A stretch of 64,000 nt of DNA from Paenibacillus terrigena DSM 21567 (lineage in GTDB: Bacteria; Bacillota; Bacilli; Paenibacillales; Paenibacillaceae). The notes beneath the pieces were generated by a model. It saw only the letters and a list, made by a program, of their open reading frames with translations. It did not search any database and was not told the DNA's origin. Position numbers and translations under genes: made by a program. This document shows, piece by piece, positions 11,071-19,323 of this stretch. Numbering within the stretch: the first letter of the stretch is position 1; each line of letters opens with the position of its first letter. The stretch covers positions 1 to 64,000 of the forward strand of contig NZ_KB895427.1 of assembly GCF_000374845.1 (NCBI RefSeq), written 5' to 3'.

Positions 11071-12354
11071 TTAGAGGTTAATGGTTGGACGAATCTCGGT
11101 CATACCGCGCATATAAGGCTGCAGCGCAGCAGGAATGCGAATCGAGCCGTCTTCGCGTTGATGGTTCTCAAGGAGCGGGATTAGAATGCGCGGTGTAGCC
11201 ACCATCGTATTGTTCAGCGTGTAGCAGAATTGAGGTTTGCCTTGTTCATCCATGAATCGGATTCGCGAGCGGCGAGCCTGGAAATCGAGCAAGCTCGAAG
11301 CCGAATGGGTCTCACCGTAAGCATTCCGGCTTGGCATCCACGTCTCGATATCGTATTGCTGATAATTCTTCTGCCCCATATCTCCCGTGCATACGGCGAC
11401 AATGCGGTATGGCAGCTCGAGCAGCTGAAGTAACTCCTCGCTATTGTGCATCATATCGTGCAGGATCGATTCGGCCAAGTGGAGGTCGTTCTTGCAGATG
11501 ACAACCTGTTCGACCTTTGCGAATTGATGCACGCGATAGAGACCGCGCACGTCGCGTCCAGCCGAACCAGCTTCGCGGCGGAAACAGTTCGACACCGCTG
11601 CAAGTCGAATGGGCTCAGTGACATCGACGATCTCGTCGCTGTAATACGAGACGAGCGGGACCTCACCGGTACCGACGACCCAGGCGTTGTCCTCCGGTAC
11701 GGCATAGCTCTGATCGCGGCCACCTGGGAAGAAGCCGGTGTTCGTCATGGCGTCCTCGCGTGCGAGCAGCGGGACGTCCATCGCAGTGAAGCCTCGATCC
11801 GTCAGGAGATCGAGGGCGAGCTGCTGCACGGCGCGGTGCAGGCTGAGCCCCGCGCCGCGCAGGAAGTACTGGCGCGTGCCGGCGACCTTGACGCCGCGCG
11901 CGAGATCGAGGAGATCACACGCCTCGCCGAGGGCGGTGTGATCTCTCGCATCGAAGTCGAAACGGGGGGCTATGCCGACCCGTTTCACTTCGATGTTGTC
12001 GGCGTCGCTCACGCCCACGGGCGTGGCGGGCGACGCCAGGTTCGGCACGAGCAGCATCAGCTCGTGCCAGGCTTCGAACGCATCGCGCAGCTCGCGTTCG
12101 AGTGCCTTCAGCACGGCGCCTTGCTGCCGTGCTTCGGCCGTAAGGCGCATCGCTTCGCTCGATGCGCGGTCAACGCTCGCGCCCTGCTGGGCGAGCGTGT
12201 TGCGTGCGCGCCGTAGCGCTTCGACTTGCTGGAGCAAGTCGAGCCTCCGCGCGTCAGCTTCCAGCACCGCCGCAATCGATACGGCGATGCCTTTCTGGTC
12301 TGCGACTTGTTGCAGCTGCTCTGCATGGTCTCGAATAAATTGAATGTCTAACAT
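11071..12354 (-). CDS. serS2: Second, divergent seryl-tRNA synthetase (SerRS2)
   Basis: 427 aa, begins MLDIQFIRDH. Complete class II SerRS: N-terminal coiled coil (Ala/Arg-rich), VGTGEVPL (TxE motif kept), [21 protein letters not shown] (motif 2). Several signature positions differ from the housekeeping copy: motif 3 reads NNTMVATPR instead of NGSGLALGR, and ETHSASSLLDFQARR replaces [15 protein letters not shown]. These look closer to actinobacterial or eukaryotic SerRS. The 5' half (11740-12240) is much richer in G+C than its surroundings, suggesting transfer or different selection. A T-box leader precedes it, so it should be induced when tRNA-Ser is uncharged. Known second SerRS copies include ones resistant to SerRS inhibitors; a role here is inference. 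Confidence 0.93.
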   Translation of the reverse strand: MLDIQFIRDHAEQLQQVADQKGIAVSIAAVLEADARRLDLLQQVEALRRARNTLAQQGASVDRASSEAMRLTAEARQQGAVLKALERELRDAFEAWHELMLLVPNLASPATPVGVSDADNIEVKRVGIAPRFDFDARDHTALGEACDLLDLARGVKVAGTRQYFLRGAGLSLHRAVQQLALDLLTDRGFTAMDVPLLAREDAMTNTGFFPGGRDQSYAVPEDNAWVVGTGEVPLVSYYSDEIVDVTEPIRLAAVSNCFRREAGSAGRDVRGLYRVHQFAKVEQVVICKNDLHLAESILHDMMHNSEELLQLLELPYRIVAVCTGDMGQKNYQQYDIETWMPSRNAYGETHSASSLLDFQARRSRIRFMDEQGKPQFCYTLNNTMVATPRILIPLLENHQREDGSIRIPAALQPYMRGMTEIRPTINL

Positions 12355-12390
12355 GTGGGTGGTCTCCTTCCGCTAACGCGTTATTGTGGT

Positions 12391-12624
12391 AAAAACACAA
12401 AAAGCGCCCCTCATCCGATTGGGACGAGGAGCGCTGTGCTCGCGGTGCCACCCAACTTGATTCGCTTCTGTCGTAAGGCAGCTGCAAATCCACTTTGGTA
12501 CCGCGATAACGGAGCGGTGACCGGTTAACTTAGGGAGTTCATGAGGGGTGACCTGGAACTCTTGTCGCAAACGCCTCAGAGTTGGAGTCTCTTCATCGGC
12601 ATAATTCCGATCTGAAATTATTGT
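12391..12624 (-). promoter_or_regulatory. T-box leader of serS2
   Basis: On the minus strand the T-box core GGTGGCACCGCG (plus 12441-12452) precedes a strong terminator (AGCGCTCCTCGTCC pairs with GGATGAGGGGCGCT, then TTTTTGTGTTTTT). The leader upstream has the usual Stem I length. A candidate serine specifier UCC lies at 12534-12536 in the context GAACUCCC; I am not certain of it. Uncharged tRNA-Ser should pair with the T-box and favour the antiterminator. Confidence 0.92.
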
Positions 12625-12628
12625 ATGC

Positions 12629-12657
12629 ATTATAACGCAAAATGGTCTCATCCACAA
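12629..12657 (-). promoter_or_regulatory. Promoter of the serS2 T-box transcript
   Basis: Minus strand: TTGTGG (plus 12652-12657), 17-base spacer, perfect TATAAT (plus 12629-12634). Start about 12622. Confidence 0.75.
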
Positions 12658-12671
12658 GTGGATAACTTTTA

Positions 12672-12848
12672 GAGGTTGTTCAAAATGTCATCATTTGATC
12701 ACGAAGTCATTCAAGAAGCATAATCGACATCGAATCTTGCGTTCACCTTCGAAGTCCGGTACTCATTTAGGTTTTGCCTAAACTCCGTTCCTCCTTCTTC
12801 AGATTCTCACAACCTTCTTCGTGCTGAAATGCCGCCTTTTTGAACATG
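12672..12848. repeat. Intergenic element with inverted ends, about 175 bp
   Basis: TGTTCAAAA (12677-12685) is repeated inverted as TTTTGAACA (12838-12846). Inside is a small hairpin, TTTAGG TTTTG CCTAAA (12766-12782). No open frame. It lies between the end of tadA and the serS2 promoter. From memory, similar sequences recur between genes in Paenibacillus genomes; only one copy is in this window. Confidence 0.5.
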
Positions 12849-12853
12849 CACTT

Positions 12854-13333
12854 TTAGATCTCGTCCTTCACTTTATTTTTTCTCAGCTTCCGAAAGAAAT
12901 TCGTTAACAGGGCAGCGCATTCTTCTTGTGCGATGCCATCGATGACCTCAGTCCGATGATTGAACCTCGGTTCTTGCAATAGGTTCATCAGCGTCCCAGC
13001 GCATCCTGCTTTGGGATCCGTCGTCCCGTAGACCACCGTGGGAACCCTGGCTTGTACAATCGCGCCTGCGCACATCGGACAAGGTTCTAGTGTCACATAG
13101 AGTGTGCAGTCGAGCAGACGCCATGCGCCAAGTTTCTCACTAGCTTGTCGAATCGCGATTAATTCGGCGTGGGCTGTCGCATCGAAGGTCGTCTCGCGCA
13201 GATTATAACCGCGACCAATAATTTGATTCTGCCAGACGACAACCGCACCGATCGGCACTTCGCCGATGGCTTCGGCCTTCTGCGCCTCTTGAATCGCCTC
13301 GCGCATCCAGTAATGGTAAGTATTTTCATGCAT
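12854..13333 (-). CDS. tadA: tRNA-specific adenosine deaminase
   Basis: 159 aa. Converts A34 to inosine in tRNA-Arg(ACG). The zinc site is complete: HAE (His55, catalytic Glu57) and PCPMC (Cys85, Cys88). SD AGGAGGA precedes ATG. In B. subtilis tadA (yaaJ) is an origin-region gene followed by scr and dnaX; neither lies here, so the local order differs. DnaA-box-like sites and a LexA-like site lie just upstream. Confidence 0.95.
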   Translation of the reverse strand: MHENTYHYWMREAIQEAQKAEAIGEVPIGAVVVWQNQIIGRGYNLRETTFDATAHAELIAIRQASEKLGAWRLLDCTLYVTLEPCPMCAGAIVQARVPTVVYGTTDPKAGCAGTLMNLLQEPRFNHRTEVIDGIAQEECAALLTNFFRKLRKNKVKDEI

Positions 13334-13361
13334 GGGGTAGGTCCTCCTGCGATTTGTTCGA

Positions 13362-13375
13362 CGAACATTTATTCG
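13362..13375. promoter_or_regulatory. LexA-like box before tadA
   Basis: CGAACATTTATTCG is close to the Bacillus LexA (SOS) box CGAAC-N4-GTTCG, with one core mismatch. 29 bases upstream of the tadA start. A second similar site lies at 13524-13537. Confidence 0.3.
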
Positions 13376-13387
13376 TTGTTAACATGA

Positions 13388-13481
13388 TGTGCACAAATCT
13401 GTGGATAACTAGCGTGTTGTACACAGACTTATACACATATTATCCAAATCATCCACAGAACTGTGTGTAAAATGTGAATAA
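13388..13481. promoter_or_regulatory. Cluster of DnaA-box-like 9-mers
   Basis: Within 94 bases: TGTGCACAA (13388), TGTGGATAA (13400, exact DnaA box on minus), TTGTACACA (13417), TTATACACA (13429, exact to TTATNCACA), TTATCCAAA (13440), TCATCCACA (13449), TGTGTGTAA (13462) and TGTGAATAA (13473, exact TTATTCACA on minus). Three match TTATNCACA fully; the others differ at one base. Lies between divergent tadA and the histidine kinase gene. Confidence 0.65.
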
Positions 13482-13523
13482 CATAGAATCTATTGTAGGA
13501 AATTATCCCTTGGTTATCAAGTT

Positions 13524-13537
13524 TGAACATTTGTTCT
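13524..13537. promoter_or_regulatory. LexA-like box before the kinase gene
   Basis: TGAACATTTGTTCT: a perfect GAAC-N4-GTTC core palindrome, lacking the outer C and G of the consensus. 87 bases upstream of the kinase start. Confidence 0.3.
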
Positions 13538-13623
13538 TTGCCAAATAGAGTGGAAGGGGTTATTATTAAAGGGAACATCATCCAGATTTAACCTACCCGA
13601 TGAGTTATAAGGTGGAGTGAACT

Positions 13624-15915
13624 TTGTCGATTAAAGTGAAATTATCTCTCATTATATCAAGCACGTTGATCGCTATTATGTTGTTCAATATCGTACTCAG
13701 TTATTTTTCTACCAAGGAGAATATGCGCGAAGACAGTAAGAATAAAATGAATGCCACCGCTAAGCAAATTGCGTTAGAGTTCGAACAGGCGCGAACGGGG
13801 GCTGATTATGTTGAGCAACTTATTAGTGAGAAGCTATATATGGCTTCGATTGCGGTAGCGCGCGAACTTGACCCTGATATTCATCGGATCCGCAATGAGG
13901 ACCTGAAGCAGCTCAGCCGAAGGCTTGGCATTTCGCATATTGCACTCCTAGCTCCTACTCGCGGAGAGATGGTTATTCAGCGTTCCTCGAATTTATCAGA
14001 CATGGGTCTCGTGGCAAATAATTGGTACTACGGGTATCCTGCCTTCCAACAATTTATTCATACAGCCGATCTTAAGAACGATAAGCCGTTGGAGAGATTC
14101 TGGCCCGCCCCGTTCAACACCAGTGCTAGAACAGATCTCACGGATAAGCGAAGCTTCTATGAGGATGGTAAGCGCAACTATATTATTTGTACATATATGT
14201 TAGAGAGTGATCTGAAAGATTACAAACGAATTTCCGATATGGATGAGATTGTTCGCAAGACGATCGAGGCTAATCCGAATATTCTTGAAGTGACAGGCCT
14301 AGATCCTCGATTGTTCAGACTCGCATCAGCACTGGATTTGTCGAACCCTCTCGAGGATCGTGTGGGCTATTTTCATTCGGAACAACCCATCAAATTCGGT
14401 AGTTATACTTACGTGGATCCAATCAATGATATCGAGTACGTACAGAAGGCGGCTCGTGGAGAATATATTAGCTACGAAGCAGAAATTAACGGAGAACATG
14501 TCATTAAAAGTTTCATTCCCGTGTCGGATGATGACTCTTACTTGATCAGTATCGTGATGGATTATAAAATGATCTCTAGTGTATTAAATGAACAGCTTGT
14601 AAATTATATCGCGATTTCCATTGTACTGCTTGAGATTATGATTATTACGAGTTATTTGATCGCAGGCCGAATGATTCGTCCCGTTCAATCGATTTTGGAT
14701 AAGGTCAATGATGTGGCGAACGGTCACTTCGGTGCTCGGCTCAAAATTAAGAGTAAAGACGAGCTGGGGCTTCTCGCAAGGCGGATTAATATGATGGCGC
14801 GTAACCTGAGTATCTATACCAATCAGCTGCAGCAGACCTATGAAGAGAACCGAGCGATGAAAGAATATTTGGAATCCTTCATTAACCAGACCGCGGATGC
14901 GATCCATGTGGTGGATCTAGAGGGTCGAGTGATTCTGGCGAATTACGCCTTCCAGCAGCTCTTCGGATGGAATACGGAGCAGATTATCGGGAAGCATCTA
15001 ACGATTATACCGGAGTCGAGACAAGAGGAAGAGGAACGGGTAATGAACTGGCTCGTATCTGGGAAGAACCTAATGGCTCGTGAGACACAGCGAATGACCA
15101 AAGATGGACGGCTTGTTGATGTTAGTGTATCGACCTCAGCCATCTATGACGAGAATGGGAATTGTATCGCTTTTGCTAGCATTACCCGGGATGTTACGGA
15201 GCATAAGAAGATGGAAGAGCTGCTTCGACGTTCGGAGAAGCTCACAACCGTTGGTCAGCTGGCGGCAGGGGTAGCGCATGAAATTCGCAATCCGCTAACT
15301 ACCCTTCGAGGCTTCCTGCAATTCCAGCAGCAGAAGAAAGTATTAAACCTCAATCATACGGATATTATGCTATCGGAATTGGATCGAATTAATCTAATCG
15401 TGAGCGAGTTCTTAATTTTAGCCAAACCGCAGGCGGTACACTTTCAGAAGAAGGATGTACGGTTTATACTAGGGGATGTGATCTCCCTTCTAGATAGTCA
15501 GGCGAATATGGTGAATATTCATTTTGATACGCATTTTACGCCAGAGCCTTGTGTGATTGAGTGTGAAGAAAACCATTTGAAGCAGGTGTTCATCAATATT
15601 TTCAAAAATGCATTTGAAGCCATGCCGTCTGGGGGTACGATTAAGTTAATTACCGAGATTTGGAATGAGAAGGATGTACGTGTGCAAATTATCGACCATG
15701 GGCATGGGATTCCAGAGGAGAATATCTCCAAGCTGGGTCAGCCGTTCTATACGGATAAGGAAACTGGAACGGGGCTCGGTCTGATGGTGAGTCAGCGTAT
15801 TATTCATAATCACAAGGGTACAATGGAGATTACGAGTGTAGTGAATGAAGGCACGACTGTAACGATCCTATTGCCTGTATTATATGAAGTGCAGCTAGAC
15901 AATCCGATGGGTTGA
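13624..15915 (+). CDS. Orphan PAS sensor histidine kinase, sporulation-kinase type
   Basis: 763 aa, TTG start. Order: TM1 (about 8-28), large extracellular sensor region (about 30-320, Cache-like), TM2 (about 322-345), HAMP (about 348-400), PAS (about 422-535), HisKA with phospho-accepting His552 in AAGVAHEIRNPLTTLRG, and HATPase with NIFKNAFEAMPSGG (N box), DHGHGIPEE (G1) and GTGLGLMVSQRI (G2). The PLTTLRGFLQ H-box is typical of KinB/KinE-type kinases feeding Spo0F. No response regulator is nearby. DnaA-box-like sites lie upstream. Confidence 0.9.
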   Translation: MSIKVKLSLIISSTLIAIMLFNIVLSYFSTKENMREDSKNKMNATAKQIALEFEQARTGADYVEQLISEKLYMASIAVARELDPDIHRIRNEDLKQLSRRLGISHIALLAPTRGEMVIQRSSNLSDMGLVANNWYYGYPAFQQFIHTADLKNDKPLERFWPAPFNTSARTDLTDKRSFYEDGKRNYIICTYMLESDLKDYKRISDMDEIVRKTIEANPNILEVTGLDPRLFRLASALDLSNPLEDRVGYFHSEQPIKFGSYTYVDPINDIEYVQKAARGEYISYEAEINGEHVIKSFIPVSDDDSYLISIVMDYKMISSVLNEQLVNYIAISIVLLEIMIITSYLIAGRMIRPVQSILDKVNDVANGHFGARLKIKSKDELGLLARRINMMARNLSIYTNQLQQTYEENRAMKEYLESFINQTADAIHVVDLEGRVILANYAFQQLFGWNTEQIIGKHLTIIPESRQEEEERVMNWLVSGKNLMARETQRMTKDGRLVDVSVSTSAIYDENGNCIAFASITRDVTEHKKMEELLRRSEKLTTVGQLAAGVAHEIRNPLTTLRGFLQFQQQKKVLNLNHTDIMLSELDRINLIVSEFLILAKPQAVHFQKKDVRFILGDVISLLDSQANMVNIHFDTHFTPEPCVIECEENHLKQVFINIFKNAFEAMPSGGTIKLITEIWNEKDVRVQIIDHGHGIPEENISKLGQPFYTDKETGTGLGLMVSQRIIHNHKGTMEITSVVNEGTTVTILLPVLYEVQLDNPMG

Positions 15916-15940
15916 TTTAAGATTTTTGAGGTGAATGGCA

Positions 15941-16642
15941 GTGCGAATTAATAAGTTTATTAGTGAGACCGGATTTTGTTCGCGGCGTGAAGCGGATAAA
16001 TTGGTCGCCGACGGTAAGGTAACGATTAATGGGGTTGTTGCAGAATTAGGAAGCCAGGCTGAAATGGGCGATGATGTTCGTGTTAATGGCCGGCCGATTG
16101 CAGATGCAAGCAAACATGTCTACATTCTGTTGAATAAGCCTGTGGGCATCACATGTACGACGGAGTCCCATGTCCCGGGAAATATTGTTGATTTTATTAA
16201 TCATAAGGAACGGATATTCCCGATTGGTCGATTGGACAAGGACTCGGAAGGGCTGATTCTGCTCACGAATGACGGGGATATTGTGAATCGGATTTTACGG
16301 GCAGAAGGACGGCATGAGAAGGAGTATATTGTGACTGTGAACCGCCCGATTACTCCTCAATTCCTACAAGGGATGGCGAGCGGCGTGCGGATTCTAGGCG
16401 CGATGACACTGCCGTGTACAGTAACGCGGATTAGCGAGCGGGAGTTCCGGGTCATCCTAACGGAAGGGAAAAACCGCCAGATTCGAAGAATGTGCCAAGC
16501 ATTCGGATATGAAGTGAGAAAGCTGCGCCGCATTCGGATTATGAATATTCATCTGGGTTCCCAACGAGTCGGCACATGGCGTGATTTAACACCGGAAGAG
16601 AAGGCAGTTCTTGGACAGACTCTGCAATACCAATTAGGCTAA
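15941..16642 (+). CDS. rluF: 23S rRNA pseudouridine synthase, RluF/RsuA family
   Basis: 233 aa from GTG 15941 (GAGG nine bases upstream; the protein then opens MRINKFISETGFCSRREAD, the S4 RNA-binding domain). The catalytic domain has GRLDKDSEGLILLTNDG with the active-site Asp, and EGKNRQIRRMC near the end. RluF in E. coli modifies 23S U2604; the exact target here is inferred from similarity. ATG 15935 is in frame but too close to the SD. Confidence 0.88.
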   Translation: MRINKFISETGFCSRREADKLVADGKVTINGVVAELGSQAEMGDDVRVNGRPIADASKHVYILLNKPVGITCTTESHVPGNIVDFINHKERIFPIGRLDKDSEGLILLTNDGDIVNRILRAEGRHEKEYIVTVNRPITPQFLQGMASGVRILGAMTLPCTVTRISEREFRVILTEGKNRQIRRMCQAFGYEVRKLRRIRIMNIHLGSQRVGTWRDLTPEEKAVLGQTLQYQLG

Positions 16643-16660
16643 TAGCTGTTTTGGGTAAAA

Positions 16661-16692
16661 GGAAGGCGCTTCGTTCATCGAAGCGCCTTTTG
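16661..16692. terminator. Bidirectional terminator between rluF and motB
   Basis: AAGGCGCTTCG pairs with CGAAGCGCCTT around a five-base loop; TTTTGTT follows on +. Confidence 0.85.
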
Positions 16693-16696
16693 TTAT

Positions 16697-17506
16697 TCAC
16701 TTTTTCACGGTAATGCTCTTCGTGTCCTCGTTGTTCACGAACTTCCGCATGATCGAGATTTCAACCCGGCGGTTCTGTGCCCGTCCTTCGACTGTCGCGT
16801 TGCTCGCCACAGGGTGATATTCTCCTTGACCGATAACACTGAACAATTTCGGATCCAGCTTCGGATTCTGCAATAGAATCTTCATGAATTTCGAAGCCCG
16901 GGTGGAGCTGAGCTCCCAGTTGGACTCAAACTCTGAATTGGAGATCGGTTGATTATCCGTATGCCCCGCGATAATGATCTCATAGCCTGGGAATTGCTCT
17001 AGCATGTCCGCCATGGTCACGGCTAGATTACGAGATTCCGGCTTGACGGCCGCGCTTCCTGAAGAGAAGAGTGCTGTATCGCTAATCGTTATCATGAGCT
17101 GTGACTGATTGAGCTTGGTACTGAGCTGTGACGTCAAATTATTCTCTTGAATATATTGATCCAGCTTCTTTTTGATTTTGGCCATGTTCTCTTCTTCTTG
17201 CTTCATAGCCGCCATCTTATCTTTATCTTTGATATCAACATTCCCTGTGTTCTTGTCCTCTTTATCTTTCTTGCCGTTCGCAGGTCCTGACTTGATGACG
17301 GAGGTCTGATCTAAGATGCCCGTACTGCCACTAAAAGCGGCACTGAAGGCTTGGCTCATCTCTTCGAATTTCTTCGCATCGACAGCACTCATCGAGTAGA
17401 GAACGATAAACAGCGCGAGCAATAGGGTTAGAATATCGGCATAAGGAATGAGCCAGGATTCATCAATATGTTCATCGTGATGGGCCTTTCTACTCTTTTT
17501 GCTCAC
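16697..17506 (-). CDS. motB: Flagellar motor stator protein MotB
   Basis: 269 aa. One N-terminal membrane helix containing the proton-binding Asp24 (PYADILTLLLALFIVLYSMS), a plug/linker rich in Lys and Asp, then an OmpA-like peptidoglycan-binding domain (AGHTDNQPIS; GRAQNRRVEISI). GTG start with AAGGAGGAA. Its start overlaps the 3' end of motA by 17 bases, typical of translational coupling. Confidence 0.96.
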   Translation of the reverse strand: MSKKSRKAHHDEHIDESWLIPYADILTLLLALFIVLYSMSAVDAKKFEEMSQAFSAAFSGSTGILDQTSVIKSGPANGKKDKEDKNTGNVDIKDKDKMAAMKQEEENMAKIKKKLDQYIQENNLTSQLSTKLNQSQLMITISDTALFSSGSAAVKPESRNLAVTMADMLEQFPGYEIIIAGHTDNQPISNSEFESNWELSSTRASKFMKILLQNPKLDPKLFSVIGQGEYHPVASNATVEGRAQNRRVEISIMRKFVNNEDTKSITVKK

Positions 17507-18290
17507 CGCCGGATTCCTCCTTTTCCTCCATTTTCACGCGTTCTGCAGGAGTTAGGAATACAGCTAGCTTCTGGCCGATCGCGATCGTAGATACACCAGA
17601 TTGGATGGAGAGTAGACCTTCAACCATCATTAACCGCACTTGAATTTCACGCTCAGATAGACGCTTTAATTTGTTCGCTAGGGGATGCCAGATGACATAT
17701 CCGGTAAAAATACCTAATAGCGTTGCGATAAACGCAGCAGCAATCGCATGAGTTAGATGCTCCATGGAGGACATATCCGATAATGCGGCGATCAGTCCGA
17801 TAACGGCTCCGAGTACCCCGAGTGTCGGTGCGTACATCCCCGCTTGTGCGAAGATCAGAGCTCCTGCACGGTGGCGCGTCTCGGTTGCATTGATGTTCTC
17901 CATCAAGACATCACGCACGAAATCTTGTTCGTTCCCATCGATGATCATTCGCATGCCGTTACGCATGAAGTCATCATCGATCTCTTCGACCTTTGCTTCC
18001 AGCGCGAGCAGACCTTCACGACGTGTGATGCTTGCCCATTCTGTGAAAAGACGGATCAATTCTGTCCGGTCAATCATTTGCTGTTTTTTGAAAATGATTT
18101 TAAAAAGTTTCGGTACTTTCGCGAGCTCCGACATAGGGAAGGCCATAAATATCGATGCTGCTGTACCTACGAAAATAATCATAAAGGCAGCTGGGTTGTA
18201 GAGCGCATCCAGGGGTGCACCTTTTAATACCATCCCGATCGTAATCGCAGCAATTCCTAAAATAATACCGATAATTGTTGATTTTTCCAC
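17490..18290 (-). CDS. motA: Flagellar motor stator protein MotA
   Basis: 266 aa, four membrane helices. With MotB it forms the proton-conducting stator. Opens MEKSTIIGIILGIAAI, close to B. subtilis MotA, which argues for GTG 18290 (GATGAGG seven bases upstream) over GTG 18296. The large cytoplasmic loop between helices 2 and 3 carries the charged residues that touch FliG. Preceded by a SigD-like promoter. The proton type (MotAB) rather than sodium type (MotPS) is favoured by the B. subtilis resemblance. Confidence 0.96.
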   Translation of the reverse strand: MEKSTIIGIILGIAAITIGMVLKGAPLDALYNPAAFMIIFVGTAASIFMAFPMSELAKVPKLFKIIFKKQQMIDRTELIRLFTEWASITRREGLLALEAKVEEIDDDFMRNGMRMIIDGNEQDFVRDVLMENINATETRHRAGALIFAQAGMYAPTLGVLGAVIGLIAALSDMSSMEHLTHAIAAAFIATLLGIFTGYVIWHPLANKLKRLSEREIQVRLMMVEGLLSIQSGVSTIAIGQKLAVFLTPAERVKMEEKEESGGEQKE

Positions 18291-18383
18291 GAGCACACCT
18301 CATCCATGAGAATAAAATAGGTACCATCCTTAGTTTTCGACGCTAGTCGCCAAATTGGGCGGTAAAGAGTTGTAATATACTAT

Positions 18384-18412
18384 TTATCGTCAGCTTTAGC
18401 CAAAAAATTTAG
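18384..18412 (-). promoter_or_regulatory. SigD-type motility promoter of motAB
   Basis: Minus strand CTAAA (plus 18408-18412), 16-base spacer, GACGATAA (plus 18384-18391); the SigD consensus is TAAA-N15/16-GCCGATAA. About 95 bases before motA. Confidence 0.5.
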
Positions 18413-18470
18413 GTATAATAAAGAAGGAATTGTGCTGGGACAGGACAACGTTAGAAATGGAGTGAGGTTC

Positions 18471-18764
18471 ATGGGAGTTAAACACGGCAGAGAATATGCA
18501 GATATTTTGGTGGATTTAATGGCAGCTGTCGCTCAGATTCCGGATTGCTACGAGTTTTTTGAGATGACCGTAGAGGAATGGGAGAGGCTCGGGGAAGGAG
18601 AACGAAAGGAAGTTCTCGAGGCATTGGCGGATGATGTGTTCTATGGGCTTGGTGAAGATAAGATCATCCAGGTTGGTAGCGCTGAGGTGACCTACGATTC
18701 GAATTATCATTTGATCGATGTGAGCATTGGAGAGAATATTGTCGCCATGATCCGTCTAACGTAA
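18471..18764 (+). CDS. Conserved hypothetical protein, 97 aa
   Basis: Small acidic soluble protein, MGVKHGREYADILVDLM, with a helix rich in Glu (EWERLGEGERKEVLEALADD) followed by beta strands. I recognise no family. ATG 18471 fits GGAGTGAGG just upstream; a TATAAT at 18414-18419 may be its -10. It ends before a bidirectional terminator. No contextual clue to function; divergent from motAB. Confidence 0.7.
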   Translation: MGVKHGREYADILVDLMAAVAQIPDCYEFFEMTVEEWERLGEGERKEVLEALADDVFYGLGEDKIIQVGSAEVTYDSNYHLIDVSIGENIVAMIRLT

Positions 18765-18778
18765 CGACCAGGGAACAC

Positions 18779-18827
18779 AAAAAAACACGTCTTACTTCTC
18801 ACTCGGGTGAGAGGCAGGGCGTGTTTC
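18779..18827. terminator. Bidirectional terminator
   Basis: AAACACG / CGTGTTT with an inner CTTACTTCTCAC / GTGAGAGGCAGG helix; sits between convergent genes. Confidence 0.75.
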
Positions 18828-18845
18828 TTCTATTTATTGCGGTTC

Positions 18846-19208
18846 TTATTTTTTCGCAGCGAGCCATTTAGCTACATTCGCGATTTCTTCTTCTTTTAGC
18901 TTGTCTTTAAAAGAAGGCATCATGCTGCCTTTCCCTTTAGTGATAATCTTGTAAAGCTTTTGTTCGTCCAATTGCGCTCCGATTTTTTGCAAATTCGGTC
19001 CGACGCCGCCTTCAAGGGAGTTACCGTGGCAAGAAATACAGTTCGCCTTCTTCACAGTTGCTTCCGCTGCTGCTGCATCAAGAGTTACTTCAGGCATCTT
19101 CGCTTCTTGCTTTTGTTCGCCTTTAGGACCAGCGTTCAACGTAAACATCAATACAATGGCTAAGGTACAAGCCCCGAAAAACAATGTGCTCATAATCCAC
19201 TTTTGCAT
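18846..19208 (-). CDS. Membrane-anchored class I cytochrome c
   Basis: 120 aa. An N-terminal hydrophobic segment (about 5-25) acts as anchor or uncleaved signal. Haem-binding CISCH (Cys57, Cys60, His61) and a probable axial Met in GSMMPSF (Met96 or Met97). Resembles the small c550/c551 cytochromes (CccA/CccB) that shuttle electrons to terminal oxidases on the outer membrane face. No oxidase gene adjoins it. Confidence 0.93.
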   Translation of the reverse strand: MQKWIMSTLFFGACTLAIVLMFTLNAGPKGEQKQEAKMPEVTLDAAAAEATVKKANCISCHGNSLEGGVGPNLQKIGAQLDEQKLYKIITKGKGSMMPSFKDKLKEEEIANVAKWLAAKK

Positions 19209-19323
19209 ATGTTCGCCCCCTTTGCATGCTACTTCTTAAATTTACCACAGCTATACACCATCGTAACACTATATTCCAAAAGGTGTAAATGACAATTTTG
19301 TGACTAATGCCCATTAAGCAGCC

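Noticed and set aside
11446-12216. 256-codon open frame on + inside serS2
   Set aside because: Fully antisense to a clear SerRS gene. Long antisense frames are expected in G+C-rich coding DNA; no SD and no protein-like pattern.
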